The translations under genes were made by a program, and so were the position numbers. From CAIZGX01 sp044239865 (lineage in GTDB: Bacteria; Bacteroidota; Bacteroidia; Flavobacteriales_D; Sanyastnellaceae): 64,000 bases of DNA. The stretch is taken from positions 186,001-250,000 of the forward strand of contig JBIIAO010000003.1 in the NCBI GenBank assembly GCA_044239865.1. Direction: 5' to 3'. The notes beneath the pieces were generated by a model. The model was not told where the DNA came from, did not search any database, and saw only the letters and a list, made by a program, of their open reading frames with translations. This document shows positions 52,029 through 61,056 of this stretch, one piece after another (the first letter of the stretch is position 1; each line of letters opens with the position of its first letter).

Positions 52029-52397
52029 ATGATACAGAACGAATCCAGACTTAAGGTTGCAGACAACAGCGGAGCAAAAGAAGTGCTCGTAATACGCGTG
52101 TTGGGTGGTACCCGTCGTCGATATGCATCAGTAGGTGACCAAGTTGTGGTTACTGTTAAAGATGCCATGCCTAGCGGCAATGTGAAAAAAGGTGTTGTTT
52201 CGAAAGCAGTTATTGTTCGCACGAAAAAAGAGGTTCGTCGCGGAGATGGTAGCTACATTCGTTTCGATGACAACGCAGTAGTGTTGTTGAATGCACAAGG
52301 AGAAATGAGAGGAACCCGTATTTTCGGCCCGGTGGCTCGTGAATTACGTGAGAAAGACTACATGAAAATTGTTTCTTTGGCTCCAGAAGTACTATAA
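52029..52397 (+). CDS. rplN: 50S ribosomal protein L14
   Basis: 122 residues. MIQNESRLKVADNSGAKEVL and GTRIFGPVARELREKDYMKI are family signatures. First gene of the spc group. Confidence 0.98.
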   Translation: MIQNESRLKVADNSGAKEVLVIRVLGGTRRRYASVGDQVVVTVKDAMPSGNVKKGVVSKAVIVRTKKEVRRGDGSYIRFDDNAVVLLNAQGEMRGTRIFGPVARELREKDYMKIVSLAPEVL

Positions 52398-52418
52398 ACG
52401 AAGTAAATAGATAGCGAG

Positions 52419-52739
52419 ATGTTCAAGCGACTCAAAATAAAAAAAGGCGATATGGTAGTGGTAACTGCCGGTAATCACAAAGGTGAAAAAGGATCTGTGA
52501 TTGCAGTAGATCGCGACAATGACAGAGTTACTGTTGAAGGGGTAAACATGATTTCCCGTCACCGTAAACCCTCTGCACAAAATCCTCAAGGTGGAATTGA
52601 AAAACGCGAAGCTGCCATGCACATTAGCAATGTAATGTTAATCGATGCCGCTGGTAATGCAACACGTGTTGGAAAAGCCCGCAATGAAGAAGGAAAGTTA
52701 GTAAGAATCTCTAAAAAATCAGGGGAGGTAATCAAATGA
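52419..52739 (+). CDS. rplX: 50S ribosomal protein L24
   Basis: 106 residues. KOW motif in KKGDMVVVTAGNHKGEKGSV, then GGIEKREAAMHISNVML. Its stop overlaps the rplE start as ATGA, so the two are translationally coupled. Confidence 0.97.
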   Translation: MFKRLKIKKGDMVVVTAGNHKGEKGSVIAVDRDNDRVTVEGVNMISRHRKPSAQNPQGGIEKREAAMHISNVMLIDAAGNATRVGKARNEEGKLVRISKKSGEVIK

Positions 52740-53284
52740 ACTATCAACCAAGATTAAGATCAAAATACGACGCTGAAATTAAAACTAATCTTCAGAAACG
52801 TTTTGAATATTCTTCAAACATGCAAGTTCCTTGCATCACGAAGATTTGCCTAAACCAAGGTATTGGTAAGGCTACTGCTGATAAGAAATTAGTAGATGCA
52901 GCTGTAGATGAGATGACACTGATTAGCGGTCAGCGCGCAGTGGCAACCTATTCTACCAAGGATATCTCTAACTTCAAATTGCGTAAAGGCGTTCCAATCG
53001 GAGCAAGAGTTACATTGCGTGGAAACACTATGTATGAATTCTTAGATCGTTTGATCGCTGTTGCCCTGCCAAGAACACGTGACTTCCGTGGTGTTAAGTC
53101 TTCAGGATTTGATGGACGTGGAAACTTCACTTTCGGTGTAAAAGAGCAAATCATTTTCCCAGAGATTGATTTGGAGAAGGTGAAAGCAATCAACGGAATG
53201 GACATCACGTTCGTTACGAATGCTAAAACAAACGAAGAGGCAAAAGCCCTTCTTGAAGAATTTGGATTTCCTTTCGTTAAATAA
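52736..53284 (+). CDS. rplE: 50S ribosomal protein L5
   Basis: 182 residues. LRKGVPIGARVTLRGNTMYEF in parts, PRTRDFRGV, and FGVKEQIIFPEIDLEKV are typical; binds 5S rRNA. Confidence 0.98.
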   Translation: MNYQPRLRSKYDAEIKTNLQKRFEYSSNMQVPCITKICLNQGIGKATADKKLVDAAVDEMTLISGQRAVATYSTKDISNFKLRKGVPIGARVTLRGNTMYEFLDRLIAVALPRTRDFRGVKSSGFDGRGNFTFGVKEQIIFPEIDLEKVKAINGMDITFVTNAKTNEEAKALLEEFGFPFVK

Positions 53285-53298
53285 TAAGATAAGAAAGA

Positions 53299-53568
53299 AT
53301 GGCAAAAGAATCAATGAAAGCCCGCGAGCGCAAGCGTATCGCACTGGTTGAAAAATATGCTAAGAAGCGTGAAGAGCTGAAAGCAGCAGGTGATTGGGAT
53401 GCACTTCAAAAACTTCCAAAAAACAGTAGCGCTGTGCGTGTTCACAACCGCTGCATGTTAACTGGTAAGCCAAGAGGGTATATGCGTCAATTCGGTTTAT
53501 GTCGTAACCAGTTCCGTGAATTGGCTCTGAACGGATTGATCCCAGGTGTTAAAAAAGCAAGTTGGTAA
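53299..53568 (+). CDS. rpsN: 30S ribosomal protein S14, zinc-free form
   Basis: 89 residues, the longer form. MAKESMKARERKRIALVEKY at the start and RNQFRELALNGLIPGVKKASW at the end. It has no paired CxxC motifs, so it does not bind zinc. Confidence 0.97.
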   Translation: MAKESMKARERKRIALVEKYAKKREELKAAGDWDALQKLPKNSSAVRVHNRCMLTGKPRGYMRQFGLCRNQFRELALNGLIPGVKKASW

Positions 53569-53587
53569 TAATTAAGAAAAGAAGAAC

Positions 53588-53983
53588 ATGGTTACTGATC
53601 AAATAGCAGATTATTTGACTCGCATTCGAAACGCTCAGAAAGCTCGCCATAAGGTGGTTGAGATTCCTGCTAGCAATTTGAAGAAGGAAATTACAAAAAT
53701 CCTCCACGAGTCGGGATACATCTTGAATTTCAAATTCGAAGAAGGTGCTCCGGGTGTGATTAAAATCGCTTTAAAATACGATTTCAAATCTAAACAACCT
53801 GCGATTGCTAAAATCGATAGAATATCTTCTCCGGGACACCGTAAATATGCTGGCGCAGACGATTTGCCTCGTGTATTAAACGGACTTGGAATAGCGGTTA
53901 TGTCTACTTCAAAAGGAGTAATGACAGATAAGAAAGCTCGCCAAGAGAAGGTAGGCGGAGAAGTTTTGTGTTACGTATATTAA
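53588..53983 (+). CDS. rpsH: 30S ribosomal protein S8
   Basis: 131 residues. DQIADYLTRIRNAQKARHKVVE in parts and LGIAVMSTSKGVMTDKKARQ are the RNA-binding signatures. In E. coli S8 represses the spc operon. Confidence 0.98.
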   Translation: MVTDQIADYLTRIRNAQKARHKVVEIPASNLKKEITKILHESGYILNFKFEEGAPGVIKIALKYDFKSKQPAIAKIDRISSPGHRKYAGADDLPRVLNGLGIAVMSTSKGVMTDKKARQEKVGGEVLCYVY

Positions 53984-54004
53984 GAACTAGAAAAAAATTG
54001 ACCC

Positions 54005-54556
54005 ATGTCAAGAATAGGTAAAAACCCAATTCCATTGCCAAAAGACGTTAGCGTTATTTTGGAGAATGGCGTAGTTAAGGTGAAGGGGCTTAAAGGTGAG
54101 TTGTCTCAAGAGGTTGATTCTTCAATAACAGTTGAAATCGGCGAAACTGAGATCGTTTGCACACGCTCTAGCGACCACAAAGATGTTCGTGCAAAACACG
54201 GATTGTACCGCTCGTTAATCAACAACATGATTGTTGGTGTAAGCACGGGCTGGAAAAAGGATTTGGAAATGATCGGTGTTGGTTACCGTGCGAATGTTGA
54301 AGGCCAGAAATTGAGCTTGACATTAGGATATAGCCACCCAATTGTATTCGAACTTCCGACAGAAGTTGTTGTATCGGCGAAGGCAGAAAAAGGTGAAAAC
54401 CCTCGCATTATGCTAGAGTCATACGACAAACAACTGATAGGTCAAGTTGCAGCAAAAATTCGTTCGCTTCGTACTCCGGAGCCATATAAAGGAAAAGGTG
54501 TTCGTTACGTTGGTGAATTTGTTCGCAAGAAAGCGGGTAAGTCAGCGGCTAAATAA
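54005..54556 (+). CDS. rplF: 50S ribosomal protein L6
   Basis: 183 residues. MSRIGKNPIPLPKDVSV and PEPYKGKGVRYVGEFVRKKAGK in parts fit. A-rich leader without Shine-Dalgarno. Confidence 0.98.
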   Translation: MSRIGKNPIPLPKDVSVILENGVVKVKGLKGELSQEVDSSITVEIGETEIVCTRSSDHKDVRAKHGLYRSLINNMIVGVSTGWKKDLEMIGVGYRANVEGQKLSLTLGYSHPIVFELPTEVVVSAKAEKGENPRIMLESYDKQLIGQVAAKIRSLRTPEPYKGKGVRYVGEFVRKKAGKSAAK

Positions 54557-54567
54557 TTGATAATACA

Positions 54568-54921
54568 ATGGCATTTTCAAAAGATTCTCGTAGAGCTAAA
54601 ATACGCACTCGCATACGTGCTAGAGTGAAAGGTACTGATGTGAAACCACGTTTAAGTGTGTTCCGCAGTAACAAACAAATTTACGCTCAAATCATAGATG
54701 ACAACGAAGGGGTAACTCTAGCGTCTGCTTCATCTAATGTTATGAAAGAAGCGCAAAATGTTGCTAAAATAGAGCAAGCGCGTATCATAGGTAAAACAAT
54801 TGCTGAAAGAGCTAAGGCAGCAGGTATTGAAGAAGTGGTTTTTGACCGCGGTGGATACTTGTATCATGGACGTGTAAAATCTTTGGCTGAAGCTGCTCGC
54901 GAAGCCGGACTTAAATTTTAA
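54568..54921 (+). CDS. rplR: 50S ribosomal protein L18
   Basis: 117 residues. RLSVFRSNKQIYAQIIDD and FDRGGYLYHGRVKSLAEAAREAGL in parts match; 5S rRNA binder. Confidence 0.98.
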   Translation: MAFSKDSRRAKIRTRIRARVKGTDVKPRLSVFRSNKQIYAQIIDDNEGVTLASASSNVMKEAQNVAKIEQARIIGKTIAERAKAAGIEEVVFDRGGYLYHGRVKSLAEAAREAGLKF

Positions 54922-54926
54922 TACAG

Positions 54927-55439
54927 ATGCTAGAAGGAAAAGTAGTTCGCGCTAGCGAAACAGAATTGAAAGATCGTTTAGTAAGCGTAAATCGTGTTAC
55001 TAAAGTTACCAAAGGTGGAAGAACATTTGGTTTCGCAGCGATTGTTGTAGTAGGTAACGAAAACGGAGTAGTAGGTCACGGTTTGGGTAAGTCCAAAGAA
55101 GTTGCTGAAGCGGTTACCAAGGCAATTGAAGACGCTAAGAAAAGTCTTGTTCGTGTTCCAATCCACAGAGGTACAATTCCTCACGAGATTGCAGGTAAAT
55201 TTGGTGGAGCTCGTGTTTTCTTGAAGCCTGCTTCACTGGGAACTGGGGTTATCGCTGGAGGAGCAATGCGCGCGGTACTTGAATCAGCTGGAGTAAAAGA
55301 CGTTTTGGCCAAATCAAAAGGTTCTTCAAACCCACATAACGTAGTGAAAGCTACAGTTCAAGCGCTTGCTGCTTTAAGAACACCACAGGAAATTGCGCGT
55401 ATTCGCGGAATTCAATTAGATAAAGTATTTAACGGATAA
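54927..55439 (+). CDS. rpsE: 30S ribosomal protein S5
   Basis: 170 residues. GRTFGFAAIVVVGNENGVVG, GLGKSKEVAEAV and GTGVIAGGAMRAVLE are family segments; helps decoding accuracy with S4. Confidence 0.98.
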   Translation: MLEGKVVRASETELKDRLVSVNRVTKVTKGGRTFGFAAIVVVGNENGVVGHGLGKSKEVAEAVTKAIEDAKKSLVRVPIHRGTIPHEIAGKFGGARVFLKPASLGTGVIAGGAMRAVLESAGVKDVLAKSKGSSNPHNVVKATVQALAALRTPQEIARIRGIQLDKVFNG

Positions 55440-55450
55440 TTCAGACCATT

Positions 55451-55630
55451 ATGGCTAAAGTTGTTATCACCCAAGTTAAAAGTGCTATTGATCGTCCAAA
55501 ACGTCAAAAGGCTACAATCGAAGCATTGGGTATTAAGAAATTAAACGTGTCAGTAGAAAAGGAATTGACACCAAACATTGTAGGTATGATTCGCGCTGTG
55601 AGTCACCTTTTGAAAGTGGAATACAAATAA
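55451..55630 (+). CDS. rpmD: 50S ribosomal protein L30
   Basis: 59 residues, ATG at 55451 and TAA ending at 55630. MAKVVITQVKSAIDRPKRQK, then IEALGIKKLN and MIRAVSHLLKVE, the L30 fold. Lies in its usual place between rpsE and rplO. Confidence 0.96.
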   Translation: MAKVVITQVKSAIDRPKRQKATIEALGIKKLNVSVEKELTPNIVGMIRAVSHLLKVEYK

Positions 55631-55642
55631 CGATTAGAAGAG

Positions 55643-56089
55643 ATGAAATTAAATAACTTAAAGCCAGCTGAAGGTTCTATCAAGAACAGAAAGCGTATCG
55701 GTCGTGGTGAAGGTTCTGGTCACGGTGGAACTTCCACACGTGGACACAAGGGTGCTGGATCACGCTCTGGTAGCAAGCGCAAAATTGGTTTTGAAGGTGG
55801 TCAAATGCCTCTTCAAAGAAGGTTGCCTAAATTTGGATTCAAAAGCTTAAACCGCGTTGAATACAAAGGAATTAACTTGGACAGTTTGCAATTGCTTGTT
55901 GACAAGCACAACTTGACAGAGGTTACTTTCGAAACTCTTGTAGCAAACGGAATTTGCAGCAAGAAGACTCTTGTAAAAGTAATGGGTCGTGGAGAATTAA
56001 AAGGTAAGTTAAACGTTACAGCTCACGCTTTCACAGCAACTGCTAAAGCGGCTATTGAAGCAATGGGCGGAACAGCGAACACGATATGA
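55643..56089 (+). CDS. rplO: 50S ribosomal protein L15
   Basis: 148 residues. Gly/Arg-rich extension GRGEGSGHGGTSTRGHKGAG and GGQMPLQRRLPKFGF are typical. Its stop overlaps secY as ATGA. Confidence 0.98.
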   Translation: MKLNNLKPAEGSIKNRKRIGRGEGSGHGGTSTRGHKGAGSRSGSKRKIGFEGGQMPLQRRLPKFGFKSLNRVEYKGINLDSLQLLVDKHNLTEVTFETLVANGICSKKTLVKVMGRGELKGKLNVTAHAFTATAKAAIEAMGGTANTI

Positions 56090-57423
56090 AAAAGTTTTTT
56101 GCGGCAATAAGAAACATCTGGAATCACGAAGAACTTCGTAAGAAAATTCTTTTCACCTTGGGAATCCTATTGGTGTACAGAATTGGGTCTTATGTCCTCC
56201 TTCCTGGAATAGATGCTGTGAAAATGCAAGACACGAGCGCGGCTGGATCGGGTTCAATCGCTGACTTTTTAGGTCTTTTCACAGGTGGTGCGTTCAACAG
56301 AGCTTCGATTTTTGCTTTGGGTGTTATGCCTTACATTTCGGCTAGCATTGTAATTCAATTGTTAGGACTTGCAGTTCCAACAGTACAAAAATTACAGCGC
56401 GAAGGTGAAAGTGGTCGCCGTAAAATAAATCAGTGGACCCGTTTCCTTACTATAGGTATTGCAATGGTTCAAGCCCCTGGTTATTTAGCGCAGTATGTTC
56501 CCGCAGACGCTCACGTGAACAGTCCCATGTGGATGATTACTTCAATAATTATCTTAACCAGTTCAACGCTGTTTGTTATGTGGTTGGGTGAAAAAATCAC
56601 GGATAAAGGAATTGGAAACGGAACGTCATTGATAATAATGACTGGTATCTTATCTGATATCCCTGGAGCCTTTGCTCAAGAGTTTAGTCAGCAAACAGCA
56701 TTTTTCTTCCTAATTGAAGTAGCTGTGATGGTTATAGTAATTGGGGGAACAGTAGCAATCATTCAAGCAGTTCGCAGAATCCCAGTTCAAATGGCAAAAA
56801 TGGCTGCTGGTGGTAGTCATCTTCCGCAAGGTGAAGGAGCTAGAAGTTATATTCCATTGCGTGTAAACGCAGCGGGTGTTATGCCAATCATATTTGCTCA
56901 AGCTATAATGTTCGTACCTCTTTACTTGAGTAATACTGAAATGTTCCAAAACAATAAGGTTTTGGCATCTCTAACGAACTACCAAGGTGTAGGATACAAC
57001 ATGTTGTTAATGGTAATGATCATCTTGTTTACATTCTTCTACACAGCTATCGTAACCAATCCAAATCAGATTGCCGATGACTTGAAAAGAAACGGGAATT
57101 TTGTACCTGGAATCAAGCCAGGAAAGGATACTGCAGAATTTATTGATAGAGTTTTGTCGAGTATTACTCTTCCTGGTGGTATCTTTGTCGGCCTTATCGC
57201 AATATTACCGGCTCTTGTTTTGACTTTGTCACTAACAAAAGCACAGATGTTTGCTCAGTTTTTCGGAGGAACATCCATGTTAATTACAGTTGGAGTCATA
57301 TTAGATTTACTTCAACAAGTAGAAAGTCATTTGCTCTCTCGTCACTACGACGGGTTAATGCAATCGGGTAGAGTGAGAGGACGAAACAGTGGGAGCGTTG
57401 CGAGCAGCGGTTACACCGTATAA
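56086..57423 (+). CDS. secY: Protein translocase subunit SecY
   Basis: 445 residues, ten membrane helices. Starts in LGILLVYRIGSYVLLPGID; plug helix and ring region ALGVMPYISASIVIQLLG; GIGNGTSLIIMTGI; and the cytosolic loop FYTAIVTNPNQIADDLKRNG. Forms the SecYEG channel that also exports T9SS cargo into the periplasm. Coupled to rplO by ATGA. Confidence 0.98.
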   Translation: MKKFFAAIRNIWNHEELRKKILFTLGILLVYRIGSYVLLPGIDAVKMQDTSAAGSGSIADFLGLFTGGAFNRASIFALGVMPYISASIVIQLLGLAVPTVQKLQREGESGRRKINQWTRFLTIGIAMVQAPGYLAQYVPADAHVNSPMWMITSIIILTSSTLFVMWLGEKITDKGIGNGTSLIIMTGILSDIPGAFAQEFSQQTAFFFLIEVAVMVIVIGGTVAIIQAVRRIPVQMAKMAAGGSHLPQGEGARSYIPLRVNAAGVMPIIFAQAIMFVPLYLSNTEMFQNNKVLASLTNYQGVGYNMLLMVMIILFTFFYTAIVTNPNQIADDLKRNGNFVPGIKPGKDTAEFIDRVLSSITLPGGIFVGLIAILPALVLTLSLTKAQMFAQFFGGTSMLITVGVILDLLQQVESHLLSRHYDGLMQSGRVRGRNSGSVASSGYTV

Positions 57424-57426
57424 GCT

Positions 57427-58215
57427 GTGAGCAAAAAGGTAGTTATTAAAACAAAGGATGAGATAAACGCCATCCGAAAGAGTTCTTTACTTGTAGGAAA
57501 AGCGTTGGCAGAAATAGCCAAAATCGTTGAACCAGGTGTAACAACCTTGCAACTAGATCGAGTTGCGGAAAGTTTTATTCGAGATCATGGGGCATACCCT
57601 GGATTCCTTGGATATCATGATTTTCCAAATTCAATCTGCGCAAGTGTTAATCAAGCCGTTGTTCATGGAATACCCAATGCACAACCATTGAAAGAAGGAG
57701 ACATTGTCTCTGTAGATATTGGGGTGTTGTGGGAAGGGTTTTGGGGAGATTCTGCATTCACATTCGCAGTTGGTCAAATATCTAGCGATTTACAAAAGTT
57801 GTTAGATGCAACAAGAATGTGTTTGGAGCTAGGAGTTGAACAAGCCGCCATTGGAAAGCGAATTGGCGATATCGGTTATGCTGTGCAGAATTATGCAGAA
57901 GCAAACGGATACGGTGTAGTTCGTGAGTTGGTTGGACACGGAGTGGGGATTCAGTTACATGAAGCTCCTGAAGTACCGAACTACGGTAGAAGAGGGCATG
58001 GCTTGGTAATGACTGAGGGGTTGGTTATTGCAATTGAGCCAATGATTAACCTAGGAACGAAGAACGTAAGACAATTGAAAGACGGGTGGACAATTGAGAC
58101 GCAAGACGGAAAGCCAAGTGCACACTTTGAACACACAGTGGCAGTTGGAGTAGGAGGAGCAGAGAAATTGTCTTCATTTGAAGAGATAGACGCAGCGTTA
58201 GCTGGAAAAAAATAA
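57427..58215 (+). CDS. map: Methionine aminopeptidase type I
   Basis: 262 residues beginning at a GTG, 3 bases after the secY stop. Metal ligands are in VDIGVLWEGFWGDSAF (two Asp), GHGVGIQLHE (His), IAIEPM (Glu) and FEHTVAV (Glu region); CASVNQAVVHGIP holds the substrate His. Removes the first Met after deformylase has acted. The usual location after secY. Confidence 0.96.
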   Translation: MSKKVVIKTKDEINAIRKSSLLVGKALAEIAKIVEPGVTTLQLDRVAESFIRDHGAYPGFLGYHDFPNSICASVNQAVVHGIPNAQPLKEGDIVSVDIGVLWEGFWGDSAFTFAVGQISSDLQKLLDATRMCLELGVEQAAIGKRIGDIGYAVQNYAEANGYGVVRELVGHGVGIQLHEAPEVPNYGRRGHGLVMTEGLVIAIEPMINLGTKNVRQLKDGWTIETQDGKPSAHFEHTVAVGVGGAEKLSSFEEIDAALAGKK

Positions 58216-58226
58216 TAAAAAACTGA

Positions 58227-58445
58227 ATGGCGAAACAGACATCGATAGAACTAGACGGAACCATTGTTGAGGCATTGTCAAATGCAATGTTCCGTGTGGA
58301 GCTTGAAAATGGACACATCATCGTAGCTCACATTTCAGGGAAAATGCGAATGCACTACATTCGAATTCTTCCAGGAGATAAAGTGAAAGTGGAAATGTCG
58401 CCTTACGATTTAACTAAAGGTCGAATTTGTTTTCGATATAAATAA
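58227..58445 (+). CDS. infA: Translation initiation factor IF-1
   Basis: 72 residues. ELDGTIVEALSNAMFRVELE, GHIIVAHISGKMRMHYIRILPGD in parts, and the S1-like OB fold. Blocks the A site in initiation. Confidence 0.98.
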   Translation: MAKQTSIELDGTIVEALSNAMFRVELENGHIIVAHISGKMRMHYIRILPGDKVKVEMSPYDLTKGRICFRYK

Positions 58446-58460
58446 TAAAGTAGTAGAGAT

Positions 58461-58577
58461 ATGAAAGTACGTGCTTCAATTAAAAAGCGTTCAGCTGACT
58501 GCAAAATCGTTAGCCGAAAAGGTAAGCTTTATGTAATAAACAAGAAAAACCCGAAATTCAAACAAAGACAAGGATAA
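58461..58577 (+). CDS. rpmJ: 50S ribosomal protein L36, zinc-free form
   Basis: 38 residues, ATG 58461, TAA ending 58577. MKVRASIKKRSADCKIVSRK, then KNPKFKQRQG. Only one of the zinc residues (one Cys) remains, so it is the zinc-free type. Between infA and rpsM as usual. Confidence 0.96.
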   Translation: MKVRASIKKRSADCKIVSRKGKLYVINKKNPKFKQRQG

Positions 58578-58599
58578 TTCCTTAAAATAAAGAATAACT

Positions 58600-58977
58600 A
58601 TGGCAAGGATTGCAGGTATAGATCTACCGCGTAACAAAAGAGGTGAAATAGGACTCACCTACATCTACGGAATAGGACGTTCAACGTCACGTAGAATCTT
58701 GGAACAGGCTGGAATTTCTTATGATAAGAAAGTTCAAGAATGGAACGACGAAGAATTAGGTTTGATTCGTAATTTCATTACCGAAGAATTGAAAGTTGAA
58801 GGCGCTTTGCGTTCTGAAACTCAATTGAACATTAAGCGATTAATGGATATCGGTTGCTACAGAGGTGTTCGTCACCGCTCTGGTTTGCCACTTCGTGGTC
58901 AAAGCACCAAAAACAACTCTCGTACCCGTAAAGGAAAACGTAAGACAGTTGCGAATAAAAAGAAAGCAGTTAAATAA
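58600..58977 (+). CDS. rpsM: 30S ribosomal protein S13
   Basis: 125 residues. MARIAGIDLPRNKRGEIGLT, IYGIGRSTSRRILEQAGI, and RGVRHRSGLPLRGQSTKNNSRT in parts. Confidence 0.98.
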   Translation: MARIAGIDLPRNKRGEIGLTYIYGIGRSTSRRILEQAGISYDKKVQEWNDEELGLIRNFITEELKVEGALRSETQLNIKRLMDIGCYRGVRHRSGLPLRGQSTKNNSRTRKGKRKTVANKKKAVK

Positions 58978-58999
58978 TCAATAAGCTAAGGCAAGAGAA

Positions 59000-59386
59000 A
59001 TGGCCAAAGTAGAAAAAAAGAAAAAGAAAAATGTGGTGGTGGAAGCTATGGGACAAGCCCATATTCAGTCCACGTTTAACAACATCATCATTAGTTTAAC
59101 CAATAATTCTGGACAGGTGATCTCGTGGTCGTCTGCAGGGAAAATGGGATTCCGTGGTTCTAAAAAGAACACTCCGTACGCCGCTCAAATGGCTGCAGAG
59201 CAATGCGGTAAAGAAGCCCACGATCTTGGTCTAAGAAAGGTGAAGGTGTTTGTTAAAGGACCAGGAGCTGGACGCGAGTCTGCAATCCGCACCATTAACA
59301 CAGTTGGAATTGAAGTATTGGAAATCGTTGACACGACTCCACTTCCTCATAACGGTTGTCGCCCTCCAAAAGCAAGAAGAATCTAA
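59000..59386 (+). CDS. rpsK: 30S ribosomal protein S11
   Basis: 128 residues. HIQSTFNNIIISLTNNSGQ, SAGKMGFRGSKKNTPYAAQ, and the end PLPHNGCRPPKARRI. A Lys-rich N-terminus (VEKKKKKNVVVE). Confidence 0.98.
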   Translation: MAKVEKKKKKNVVVEAMGQAHIQSTFNNIIISLTNNSGQVISWSSAGKMGFRGSKKNTPYAAQMAAEQCGKEAHDLGLRKVKVFVKGPGAGRESAIRTINTVGIEVLEIVDTTPLPHNGCRPPKARRI

Positions 59387-59404
59387 TTTTTAGAAGAAAA
59401 AGAA

Positions 59405-60007
59405 ATGGCAAGATACATTGGCCCAAAAACAAAGATTGCGCGAAGATTTCGTGAAGCAATCTACGGACCTGATAAAGGACTAGAGAAGCGTAACTTCCCA
59501 CCCGGACAACACGGTCCGAACAAGCGTCGCGCTAAACAAAGTGAATACTCAATTCAGTTAACTGAAAAGCAGAAGGCAAAATATACCTATGGTATCCTTG
59601 AGCGTCAGTTCTCTAATTTGTACAAAAAAGCTTCAGCTCGTCCAGGCGTTACAGGAGAAATCCTATTAGCATTGTGCGAATCACGTTTAGACAACACTGT
59701 TTTCCGTCTAGGAATTGCAACAAAACGCAGCGGTGCACGTCAATTGGTTTCTCACAACCATATTTTGGTAAACGGAAATGTTGTAAACATTCCTTCATAC
59801 CAATTACGTCCAGGAGATCGTATTTCAGTTCGTGAAAAATCGAAGTCACTAGAAGCAATTGCGATGGCATTAGCGACTCGTAAGAATTTCGACTGGTTGG
59901 CTTGGAACGATTCTAATAAAGAAGGTGTCTTCATGAAATTCCCTGAACGTGTTCAAATACCAGAAAACATTCGCGAGCAATTAATCGTCGAATTGTACTC
60001 TAAATAA
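59405..60007 (+). CDS. rpsD: 30S ribosomal protein S4
   Basis: 200 residues. MARYIGPKTKIARRFREAIY, FPPGQHGPNKRR and the S4 RNA-binding fold RLDNTVFRLGIATKRSGARQLVSH in parts. Zinc Cys residues are absent. Confidence 0.98.
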   Translation: MARYIGPKTKIARRFREAIYGPDKGLEKRNFPPGQHGPNKRRAKQSEYSIQLTEKQKAKYTYGILERQFSNLYKKASARPGVTGEILLALCESRLDNTVFRLGIATKRSGARQLVSHNHILVNGNVVNIPSYQLRPGDRISVREKSKSLEAIAMALATRKNFDWLAWNDSNKEGVFMKFPERVQIPENIREQLIVELYSK

Positions 60008-60029
60008 TCCTTAATTTAAAATTAACTCA

Positions 60030-61022
60030 ATGGCTATATTAGATTTCGTAAAACCGGACAAAGTCGTAATGCTAGAAAGCAATGACTTTACAGGTACTTT
60101 CGAATTTCGTCCTCTGGAACCAGGCTTCGGAATAACGATTGGAAACGCATTACGTCGTATCCTTCTTTCTTCTCTTGAAGGTTTCGCTATTACTTCAATA
60201 AAAATTGAAGGAGTAGATCACGAGTTTTCTTCTATCAAAGGAGTTGTGGAAGATGTTACCGAAATCATCCTTAACTTGAAACAAGTTCGTTTCAAGCGTC
60301 AAATCGAAGGAACAGATTACGAGAAAGTTACTATAAGCATCAACGGCCAAGAGCAATTCAAGGCAGGAGATATTAGTAATTTCACGTCAGCTTTTCAAGT
60401 GTTGAATCCAGATTTAGTAATCTGCAACATGGAGCCGAAAGTAAAGTTACGTATTGATTTAGCTATTGGTATGGGACGTGGCTACAGACCTGCTGAAGAA
60501 AACAAAACGTCCAGCGCCCCAATAGGTACCGTTTTCATCGATTCGATCTTCACACCAATTCGCAACGTGAAATTCTCTGTAGAGAACTTCCGTGTAGAGC
60601 AAAAGACTGACTACGAAAAACTAATCCTTGAAATCCAAGGTGACGGATCTATTACTCCGAAAAACGCACTTCAAGAAGCTGCAAAAATACTTATCCATCA
60701 CTTCATGTTATTCAGTGACGAGCGTATTACGCTTGAAACCGAGATCAAGAGAGAGGTTGAAGAGTTTGATGAAAGTTCTTTACACATGCGTCAGTTATTG
60801 AAAACCAAATTGGTTGATATGGACTTGAGCGTTCGTGCATTGAATTGCTTGAAAGCTGCTGATATTGAAACACTAGGAGATTTGGTTTCTTTCAACAAGA
60901 ACGACTTGTTGAAATTCCGTAACTTCGGAAAGAAATCTCTTACCGAGTTAGAAGAATTAGTAGAAAGCAAAGGTTTGCACTTCGGAATGAACGTTGCAAA
61001 GTATAAATTGGATAGAGATTAA
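60030..61022 (+). CDS. rpoA: RNA polymerase alpha subunit
   Basis: 330 residues. N-terminal dimer domain (FEFRPLEPGFGITIGNALRRILLSS in parts), C-terminal domain about 250-330 with LDMSVRALNCLKAAD-like VDMDLSVRALNCLKAADIETL in parts and FRNFGKKSLTELEEL, which touches upstream DNA and activators. Confidence 0.98.
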   Translation: MAILDFVKPDKVVMLESNDFTGTFEFRPLEPGFGITIGNALRRILLSSLEGFAITSIKIEGVDHEFSSIKGVVEDVTEIILNLKQVRFKRQIEGTDYEKVTISINGQEQFKAGDISNFTSAFQVLNPDLVICNMEPKVKLRIDLAIGMGRGYRPAEENKTSSAPIGTVFIDSIFTPIRNVKFSVENFRVEQKTDYEKLILEIQGDGSITPKNALQEAAKILIHHFMLFSDERITLETEIKREVEEFDESSLHMRQLLKTKLVDMDLSVRALNCLKAADIETLGDLVSFNKNDLLKFRNFGKKSLTELEELVESKGLHFGMNVAKYKLDRD

Positions 61023-61056
61023 CCCCTACTGATAATCAGTAGCAGAAAGTACAATT